From DATNNN01 sp035601815 (GTDB taxonomy: Bacteria; Pseudomonadota; Alphaproteobacteria; Rhizobiales; Xanthobacteraceae): a stretch of DNA of 20,613 nt. Of this stretch, positions 15,119 to 20,613 are shown in pieces (the first letter of the stretch is position 1; every line of letters begins with the position of its first letter). A model generated the notes under the pieces. The model was not told where the DNA came from. It did no database searches and worked only from the letters and a program-made list of their open reading frames with translations. A program made the position numbers and the translations under genes. The DNA is taken from NCBI GenBank assembly GCA_035601815.1, contig DATNNN010000053.1, positions 1-20,613 on the forward strand. The letters are read 5' to 3'.

Positions 15119-16114
15119 CTAGATCACCGGATTCCAGACGTCCGGCACCATTCGGTAGCCTTTGCCGTCCTTTTCGATATGACCGACGGAAGGGAACGAC
15201 CAGTGGAATCCGCTAATCCGCGTCTTCTCGACCGACACCATGTCGTAGACCTTGCGGCGCGTCTGCACTGCCAATGCTGGATCGATGTCGAAGAGGAAGT
15301 GCCAGTCGGGATTGCGCACGTACAAGTGCTGATTATTGGTGATGTCGACTTGGTGGAAAAGCTGTGCCGAGCCTGACGCGATGGTAAATGACGTGTGCCC
15401 TGGCGTATGACCGGGCGTGCCGAGGGTGGTGATGCCGGGCGCGATCTCTTTGCCCCATTCATACCGCCTCGGATCTTTTATGATGCCGAAAACTTTACGC
15501 GCCGGCTCGAACAGAAAGGTTTTGTCAAGCGGCCGCCCCTTGGCCATGTTGGCGTCATCCATGACCCAGGTCCACTCGACGGCAGGCACCATCACCTCGG
15601 CATTGGGAAAAGCGGGCTTATCGTCCGCCGTGATGAGACCATTGATATGGTCGGAGTGGAAATGCGAGATGATGACGGTATCGACGGCCTTCGGGTCGAA
15701 GCCGGCAGCAATGAAATTGGTCATGAACTGTCCGAGGTCGCCCTTGCTCTGCGCATAGGTGCCGGGGCCGCCGCCGGTATCGATGACGATGAGCTTGGAG
15801 CCGGTGTTCACCACCAGCGGGTTATAGAAGATCGCCATCTGGTCCTTCGGCAGATACGCCGCCTCGAGCGCCGCGTTGACTTCATCCTTCTTGGCGTTGG
15901 CAACAAAGTTGTCGGGCAGCGGGAAGCGACGGACGCCATCGGTCACCACGGTGATCTCGTAGTCGCCGACTTTGTGGCGATAAATACCAGGCGCTTGCTT
16001 GCCGGTCGGGGGCGTAGCGGCGCGGGCGGGCGCGGGCATCATTGCCGGTGCAAGTGCTGCGGCAGTGAGCGCGGTCGCGCCCGCGAGCACGCGCCGGCGA
16101 CTGAGTTCGGTCAT
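15119..16114 (-). CDS. Tat-exported metallo-beta-lactamase-fold hydrolase (331 aa)
   Basis: Residues 5-12 SRRRVLAG are a twin-arginine motif, followed by an Ala-rich hydrophobic stretch and ARA-A near 32, so folded export to the periplasm is expected. The MBL core shows VIDTGGGPG (110-118), the zinc signature HFHSDH at 151-156, TPGHTPGH (233-240) and Asp257 as the likely bridging acid. His304 and His312 sit near the C-terminus. The substrate is unknown; family members include lactonases, sulfatases and other hydrolases, and penicillin hydrolysis should not be assumed. The start ATG at 16114 has GGGAGG 8 nt upstream. It is separated from the DoxX gene by about 535 bp that includes repeats. Confidence 0.88.
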   Translation of the reverse strand: MTELSRRRVLAGATALTAAALAPAMMPAPARAATPPTGKQAPGIYRHKVGDYEITVVTDGVRRFPLPDNFVANAKKDEVNAALEAAYLPKDQMAIFYNPLVVNTGSKLIVIDTGGGPGTYAQSKGDLGQFMTNFIAAGFDPKAVDTVIISHFHSDHINGLITADDKPAFPNAEVMVPAVEWTWVMDDANMAKGRPLDKTFLFEPARKVFGIIKDPRRYEWGKEIAPGITTLGTPGHTPGHTSFTIASGSAQLFHQVDITNNQHLYVRNPDWHFLFDIDPALAVQTRRKVYDMVSVEKTRISGFHWSFPSVGHIEKDGKGYRMVPDVWNPVI

Positions 16115-16499
16115 GGGTTCCTCCCTGGATATGGCCCCGTAGTTTCGAGGCGTATTCTATGAAGATGGGCAACTTTATCGCCTCATGCTGCACGGGTGCA
16201 ATCGTGAGCGCGCGACCCGTATGGAGACTAACCATCGATGCCGCGCCTTATTCCATGGGGTCCGTTGGCCCACCGGCAAGACGCGCCAGGCTTTAGCCGA
16301 CATTCCCCAGATGAGGCCCAGTTCCAAGCTCCTGAATAGCCACCTGGGCTCTCCTGCGGCAATCTGGAATACGGTGTGAGGCTGCCGCTCGCGCCAAGAT
16401 TGCGACGGCCCGAAACTGACCGGCTGTCGGTGGACATGTCTGAATCTGGCACCGAACGGACCTGCCGATCGTGCATGCCAATGTCCACTCATCGGGGTA
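16115..16499. other. Intergenic region upstream of the hydrolase, no credible gene
   Basis: It must hold the hydrolase promoter (minus strand), but I cannot name a -10/-35 pair. It also contains an inverted repeat TGGACAT (16431-16437) / ATGTCCA (16481-16487), probably a worn member of the GTCCGC/GGACAT repeat family. Several overlapping frames of 60-105 codons exist on both strands, none with a Shine-Dalgarno or protein-like composition. Confidence 0.5.
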
Positions 16500-16590
16500 A
16501 AGCAGACTCAGAAGTAGCGGCATGTCCGCATTGAGTCTGCTTCACCCCCGTGAGCAGATATTAGCGAGCGCAGTCGGCAGGTTCGGTCGG
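16500..16590 (+). repeat. GTCCGC palindromic intergenic repeat, copy 5 (best hairpin)
   Basis: AAGCAGACTCA (16500-16510) pairs perfectly with TGAGTCTGCTT (16532-16542), enclosing an inner GCGG (16517-16520) / CCGC (16526-16529) stem. The second arm TCTGCT can alternatively pair with AGCAGA further on (after CACCCCCGTG). This is followed by GCGAGCGCAGTCGGCAGG, also related to the tail of copy 1. Copy 6 at 20508-20600 is in the opposite orientation. Confidence 0.7.
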
Positions 16591-16649
16591 TGCCTATAAC
16601 GGAAATTCTAGTGTTGGCTTACCGCCTCGCCAAATAGGCCTCGCAGTTC

Positions 16650-17063
16650 CTACCGCCAAGCGATGCCGAACGCATGACCCAGTGAATAAGCCCCACTGCC
16701 CAGCAGCGCTTGCACGACCAGCGCCACCGCCCAAAAAGCCGGAAATTCCCAGCCGCCACCTTCATTGGTAAAAAGCCAACCCTTCGAGCCGTGCACCATG
16801 TAGATCGTGCCGAGAATAAGCGGTACGAGCGCGAGTGCCACGAGGCTCGTAGCGATACCAAGAATGAGCAGCGTGCCGCCGCCGAGTTCGGCCGCCATTG
16901 TCAAGTATCCGACGAAACCCGGCAGGCCTAACGAACGGAAATAAGCAGCGGTGCCTGCTGGTTTATGCACTAGCAACTTGAGCAGTCCGTGCGCGAGGAA
17001 CAGCGCGCCGAGAGCAATACGCAAAAGCAGCGCGCCATAGGGGATAAGATCAGAACGCGACAT
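16650..17063 (-). CDS. DoxX-family membrane protein (137 aa)
   Basis: Four hydrophobic helices are visible (about 8-30, 48-68, 70-92 and 107-127). The family pattern LLLRIALGALFLAHGLLKLL is at the N-terminus, and YLTMAAELGGGTLLILG and LGTIYMVHG follow; length is typical. DoxX/DoxD-like proteins are inner-membrane proteins linked in different bacteria to thiosulfate/quinone chemistry or oxidative-stress complexes; the exact partner here is unknown. The start ATG at 17063 has GAGGAGG upstream. It is divergent from the oxidoreductase gene across 216 bp, so shared regulation is possible. Confidence 0.88.
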   Translation of the reverse strand: MSRSDLIPYGALLLRIALGALFLAHGLLKLLVHKPAGTAAYFRSLGLPGFVGYLTMAAELGGGTLLILGIATSLVALALVPLILGTIYMVHGSKGWLFTNEGGGWEFPAFWAVALVVQALLGSGAYSLGHAFGIAWR

Positions 17064-17279
17064 CGGAATCCTCCTCAGTCAACACTTTCCCGGTGAAGCG
17101 TTCCAATCGTGTGCCAACAATCCAATGCCCGCAATGGGTCAACAGCAGACATCCCGACCATCTCAATTCTTGAACGGCAGGGCATAATCAAGCGATATCG
17201 GTACTAAAGTCCCACCTGGACTGCCCAGTGGGGGCCGGACAGCCGAGATAAACCCGGCCGTAACAAAATGGGGAAACGC
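17064..17279. promoter_or_regulatory. Divergent promoter region between doxX-like and oxidoreductase genes
   Basis: These 216 bp separate two diverging genes and must contain both promoters. I see no unambiguous sigma-70 boxes or palindromic operator. The pair layout suggests coordinated control, which is inference only. Confidence 0.35.
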
Positions 17280-18278
17280 ATGGCCGTCAATCGCCAAATC
17301 CTGCTGGTCGAAACGCCAAAAGGCAAACTCGCGCCCGAACATTTCAAACTGCAGAATGGTGAAATGCCGAAGGCGAAGGACGGCGAGGTATTGCTGCGCA
17401 ATCGCTATATTTCACTCGATGCCGCGAACCGCGCTTGGATGCAGGGGGCAACCTATCGCGAAGCCGTCGGCGCGGGTTCGGTGATGGCCGGAGGCGCAGT
17501 CGCCGAGGTTGTCGAGAGCAAGGCGCCGGGGTTCGAGCCGGGTGATCTCGTCTTTGCCGATACCGGCTGGCAGGACTATGCGGCGCTTCCCGCAAAGCGT
17601 CTGCTGAAGGTCCCGAAGATCGAACCAATGACGAACCTGCTTAGCATCTATGGGATCGCGGGGCTCACTGCCTATTTCGGTCTCTTGCATGTCGGCCAAC
17701 CCAAGGAAGGCGAAACGGTTGTCGTTTCCGCCGCCGCCGGATCGGTCGGCTCGATCGTGGGACAGATCGCCAAGATCAAAGGCTGCCGCATTGTCGGCAT
17801 CGCGGGCGGCAAGGGGAAATGCGACTGGCTGAAAAGCGAACTCGGCTTCAATGAAGCGGTCGATTACAAATCTGGCGCCGTCTTCAAGTCGCTGAAAGCT
17901 GCCTGCCCGCAAGGCATCGACGTTTATTTCGACAATGTCGGCGGCGAAATTTTCGAAGCCTGTCTCGCGCAGATGCGAAACCGCGGACGTATCGTCTGCT
18001 GTGGCGCGATCTCGGCCTATGACGGTCCCGCACCCACGAGCGGCCCGCGCGGCGTGCCGGGCTTGATTGTCGTGAAGCGGCTACGCGTCGAAGGCTTCAT
18101 CGTGATGGATTTCTACGATCAATCCATGAAGGCAATCGCCGAGCTGATGGCGTGGGTGAACGCGGGCAAATTGAAAGTTCAGGAGGACGTGATCGACGGC
18201 CTCGAGAATGCGCCGAAGGCGCTGATCGGTCTGTTGGCGGGCGAAAACCGCGGCAAGCGCATGGTGAAGGTGGTTTGA
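17280..18278 (+). CDS. NADP-dependent oxidoreductase, CurA/MDR type (332 aa)
   Basis: This belongs to the zinc-free medium-chain reductase group (CurA, 2-alkenal and leukotriene B4 reductase relatives), which reduces C=C bonds of enones/alkenals with NADPH in the cytosol. Numbered from the chosen start: N-terminal NRQILLVETPKG, YISLDAANRAWM (43-54), YGIAGLTAYFGL (124-135), Rossmann turn VSAAAGSVGSIVGQIAK (149-165), AGGKGKCDWL (175-184), VYFDNVGG (215-222) and a C-terminal GENRGKRMVKV. There are no zinc-ligand cysteines of the alcohol-dehydrogenase type. An upstream in-frame ATG at 17268 exists, but 17280 is preferred: GGGGAAA lies just before it and family proteins start near here. The substrate is not determined by sequence. 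Confidence 0.9.
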   Translation: MAVNRQILLVETPKGKLAPEHFKLQNGEMPKAKDGEVLLRNRYISLDAANRAWMQGATYREAVGAGSVMAGGAVAEVVESKAPGFEPGDLVFADTGWQDYAALPAKRLLKVPKIEPMTNLLSIYGIAGLTAYFGLLHVGQPKEGETVVVSAAAGSVGSIVGQIAKIKGCRIVGIAGGKGKCDWLKSELGFNEAVDYKSGAVFKSLKAACPQGIDVYFDNVGGEIFEACLAQMRNRGRIVCCGAISAYDGPAPTSGPRGVPGLIVVKRLRVEGFIVMDFYDQSMKAIAELMAWVNAGKLKVQEDVIDGLENAPKALIGLLAGENRGKRMVKVV

Positions 18279-18386
18279 GTTGCCCTCGCCTCTCGAGACG
18301 CGCCAACTCTCGTCTTAAAAAATAGCGATTTAGCGAAGGCGAGACCGAGGAGGCGATTGGCAAGGTTCATGTGTCGCATCCTCCCG

Positions 18387-20372
18387 CTACGCGCGCGGCG
18401 GCCGGCGCCGCTCATGGAACCACGTGCGGTACTCCGTCATCTTCGCGCGCTGCGCCAACGACGCATGCCGCTTACATGTCAACGCCTCGTCGCTCTTGTC
18501 CGGCGCGCCCCACCGCAGCTCGACGCAGTCGTTCAGGTTGTACGCCATCTCGAGATCCGCCGCGCGGTCGACCACGTCTTTGAGCGCGAGCGTCCACGAA
18601 GAGCCGTCGCTGCGCGTATATGAAAACTTGCGCGCCGAAAACTCCGCCGCGAGCACGCTATCCAATTCGGCCTTCACGTCCGCGACGCTCTTCTCCTTCG
18701 GCATCGCGTACCGCTCGGGCCGCCGCGCGACGCGATCCGGAAACCCGCGCACCACATCAATCGCGATCAACAGACGCAAATCGCGCGCTGGCGTCGCGAA
18801 ATCTTCCCACGCGCCGGTTGTCTCGAAGATCGCCGCGCCGTCCGGCATGTCCGCGTCGCCGCGCCCGCTGTTCTGAAACTTTCGCCCGTTTTCGACCGAC
18901 GTCACGCGCGCCTTCACTTGCTCTTCGAGCGCCGCGATCGCCTCCTTCATCGCGTGCAAAGGATCGAGCGGCGCCGGCGACATCACGTCATCCATTCGAT
19001 CGTAAAAGGCTTCGATCCCGAGCTGCGACTGATCGAGCGAATAGTCGCCGTATTGCGGGTTTTTCGCGATTTCGGCATTGCTCAGCCGCCGCAAGACGCC
19101 GTTCTTCTCGCGCACGATCGGCCGGAAGCGCTTGAACCCGGGACTCCCGAGCGCCGGATCCTCCGCAAACAAGAAATTGCCCCGCCAAAAGCGCTTTCGC
19201 GCGACCGTGCCGTCGGGCTGCGCGTCGACGGCGAGCAAGACGCCCGCCGCGCCGTCCGACTGCGACACGCGCCGCACGAGCACCAACATGTGCCCGTACG
19301 GATCGGCGTACACGGTCCCTGGGCGCAGCGTCTGCTGGTTCAGCGGCACGGGATAATAATCGGTGTTGTCGTCGTTCGCCCGCGTTCGCCCGGATCCGGA
19401 ATGGACGCCGTCGGCGACGGTTCGCAAATACTGGCCGAATGACGCTGCGAGCCCCAGCGGCTTCGCCGGAAGTCCCGGCGGCGGCGCCGCAAGTCCGCCC
19501 GCTGGCTGCGCGACTGGCTGGCGAAACATGTCCAATGGCGTGGGGGACGGCGTGGGGGACGCGGTTTTTTGTTCGGGCGGAGTAGGAGGGGGCTCGGGAT
19601 TCTGAATGTTCCACCACGCGTAGCACTTCGGCGGCTCGCCGCCGCTGCCGCGCGAGCACTTCGAGTATCCGAACGGTAGCCCCATCTTGAACGCGAAATA
19701 CGCACGCAAAAAGTACGGGAGGTCGGCGCAGTCGGGACGAATGATGAGCCCCATCGAGTCTTCGCGGAGACCCAGGTGGTTGAACAGGAAATTGCGTGAC
19801 CGATCGCGCAGCACTTCATGCAGCGCCCGCCACGACAGCGTCGCGTCGAGCGGCGCATCGAAGAGCTTCTCGATCCACGCAGAATACAAGTTTTCCGTCG
19901 CGCGATTCCATGTATTGCGCAAGGGCCACACGCTCCCCTCCGTCGCGCGCGGCCGCGGCGGCTCGTCCTTGCGTACGACGATTTCGCGCGTGATCATGCT
20001 GCACTCGGCCGGCGCGTTGTCGCGCGCGAGCGTCGCGTGCCACGTCCCCGCGGCCGGCGACGCGATCTCGGCGAACCAGAAATACGGCGGCCCCCCATGT
20101 CGCACGCGCGATTTGGCCGCGACCCTTCCATCGGGCGCGATCAGCAAAAGCTCGCCCTCGAGCGGCTTCTCCGCGGCAAAGACGACGCGCAAAGGCACGC
20201 CCTGCCACGGCGCGATCGGCGAGGGCAAGACCGCGAGCTCGGCCGCGTCTTCGCAGATGCCGAACGGTTCTTTGGCCTGTGAGTCCACTACTGCGAAAAG
20301 GAAGACGAAAAATGCACCTGCGATCAGCAACGATGCTGTCACAGCAGCAGCAAACTGGCGTACTAGAAACAA
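18387..20372 (-). CDS. Exported/membrane-anchored 661-aa protein of unknown function, possible papain/NlpC-like domain
   Basis: I do not recognise a named family. The TTG start at 20372 is supported by AGGAAGGGGG just upstream. Residues 8-29 form a hydrophobic signal peptide or anchor. A beta-rich N-terminal part (about 45-135, ending in IVVRKDE) resembles an Ig-like or carbohydrate-binding fold. Then DCADLPYFLRAYFAFKMG (214-231) places Cys215 at the start of a helix, and YADPYGHMLVLV (355-366) places His361 at the start of a strand, followed by AVDAQPDG (381-388). This Cys-helix ... His-strand ... Asp order is what NlpC/P60, transglutaminase-like or papain-like domains show. Between them is a Pro-rich linker (258-306). 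The C-terminal half is mostly helical (EAIAALEEQVKARV) with Cys616 and Cys633. It is a single gene, convergent with the oxidoreductase 109 bp away. The codon pattern, rich in CGCGCG runs, looks different from the neighbours. Confidence 0.75.
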   Translation of the reverse strand: MFLVRQFAAAVTASLLIAGAFFVFLFAVVDSQAKEPFGICEDAAELAVLPSPIAPWQGVPLRVVFAAEKPLEGELLLIAPDGRVAAKSRVRHGGPPYFWFAEIASPAAGTWHATLARDNAPAECSMITREIVVRKDEPPRPRATEGSVWPLRNTWNRATENLYSAWIEKLFDAPLDATLSWRALHEVLRDRSRNFLFNHLGLREDSMGLIIRPDCADLPYFLRAYFAFKMGLPFGYSKCSRGSGGEPPKCYAWWNIQNPEPPPTPPEQKTASPTPSPTPLDMFRQPVAQPAGGLAAPPPGLPAKPLGLAASFGQYLRTVADGVHSGSGRTRANDDNTDYYPVPLNQQTLRPGTVYADPYGHMLVLVRRVSQSDGAAGVLLAVDAQPDGTVARKRFWRGNFLFAEDPALGSPGFKRFRPIVREKNGVLRRLSNAEIAKNPQYGDYSLDQSQLGIEAFYDRMDDVMSPAPLDPLHAMKEAIAALEEQVKARVTSVENGRKFQNSGRGDADMPDGAAIFETTGAWEDFATPARDLRLLIAIDVVRGFPDRVARRPERYAMPKEKSVADVKAELDSVLAAEFSARKFSYTRSDGSSWTLALKDVVDRAADLEMAYNLNDCVELRWGAPDKSDEALTCKRHASLAQRAKMTEYRTWFHERRRPPRA

Positions 20373-20613
20373 TTGAGCCCCCTTCCTGGAGCGCTTCCCT
20401 TGACCGCACCCCCGCAGCCAGGGCCAGATTGCAGGATACCGAATTGGCGGGGATCAGTCAGCGGGTATCTAAGCGATTTTGCAATCAGCCGACCGTTGGC
20501 CAGGGCCGCTTACGTCCGAGATGGCTCAGAAGCGGACATTCGGGCGAAGACGGCCAATCAAGGCGGACATGCCCTACTTCTGAGACTGTTCCCTATCGGC
20601 TTTACCCAGGCGA
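20373..20613. repeat. Upstream region of the 661-aa gene with inverted GTCCGC repeat, copy 6
   Basis: About 20508-20600 holds the repeat family in reverse orientation. On the minus strand it reads GGTAAAGCC, then TCTCAGAAGTAGGGCATGTC, CGCC, and further on GAATGTCCGCTTCTGAG. No gene is seen to the right of 20409 in the window. The remaining 20373-20507 should carry the 661-aa gene promoter; no boxes are called. Confidence 0.6.

Noticed and set aside
15119..16114. Beta-lactamase resistance gene
   Set aside because: The fold motif HFHSDH is shared by many hydrolases; nothing specific to antibiotic hydrolysis is visible.
15395..16162. A 255-codon plus-strand open frame
   Set aside because: Antisense to the Tat-exported hydrolase, whose zinc motif and signal peptide are clear.

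Overview
The window looks like an accessory, island-type region of an alphaproteobacterium, most likely a Bradyrhizobium/Nitrobacteraceae relative. This rests on the high-GC codon usage of the Kdp genes, Rhizobiales-like protein wording, and a family of GTCCGC-rich palindromic intergenic repeats of a kind I associate with that group. The genus is inferred, not proven.

Layout. (1) Positions 1-3052, minus strand: the end of a conjugation-type module. It holds a membrane protein, a small coiled-coil-rich protein and a conjugative coupling-protein-like ATPase whose C-terminus runs off the left edge. (2) Positions 3136-3182, 5638-5684 and 14609-14655: three direct repeats of the 3' part of a tRNA-Lys(CTT) gene, running from the anticodon loop to CCA. 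They have the form expected of attachment sites left by tyrosine-recombinase islands. The second and third lie inside a 283-bp near-identical repeat. (3) Positions 3183-5637: a small islet with a secreted 115-aa Cys protein, an unusual lipoprotein with a CxxC-x4-CxxC motif followed by a barrel-like domain, and a truncated DoxX-like gene. (4) Positions 5685-14608: a second islet carrying a complete potassium-scavenging operon in the order 112-aa membrane protein, 27-aa micropeptide, kdpF, kdpA, kdpB, kdpC, kdpD, kdpE. (5) Positions 14656-20613: a third segment with a Tat-exported metallo-beta-lactamase-fold hydrolase (minus), a DoxX protein (minus), a CurA-type NADP-dependent oxidoreductase (plus), and a 661-aa exported or membrane-anchored protein of unknown function (minus) that may carry a papain/NlpC-like Cys-His pair.

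How it works together. KdpFABC is the high-affinity ATP-driven K+ pump, and KdpD/KdpE is its sensor kinase and response regulator. Here the whole pump with its own regulator is bracketed by attachment-site repeats, with no integrase in the bracketed DNA. That is the layout of a cis-mobilizable element (CIME): the ends are present and the recombinase must come from elsewhere. The ends share a CATTCCGACAA motif, as direct and inverted copies on both sides of the tRNA fragment, that could be recombinase or excisionase arm sites.

No rRNA, complete tRNA, CRISPR array, transposase or integrase is visible. The numerous long antisense open frames across the kdp genes are GC-rich shadows.
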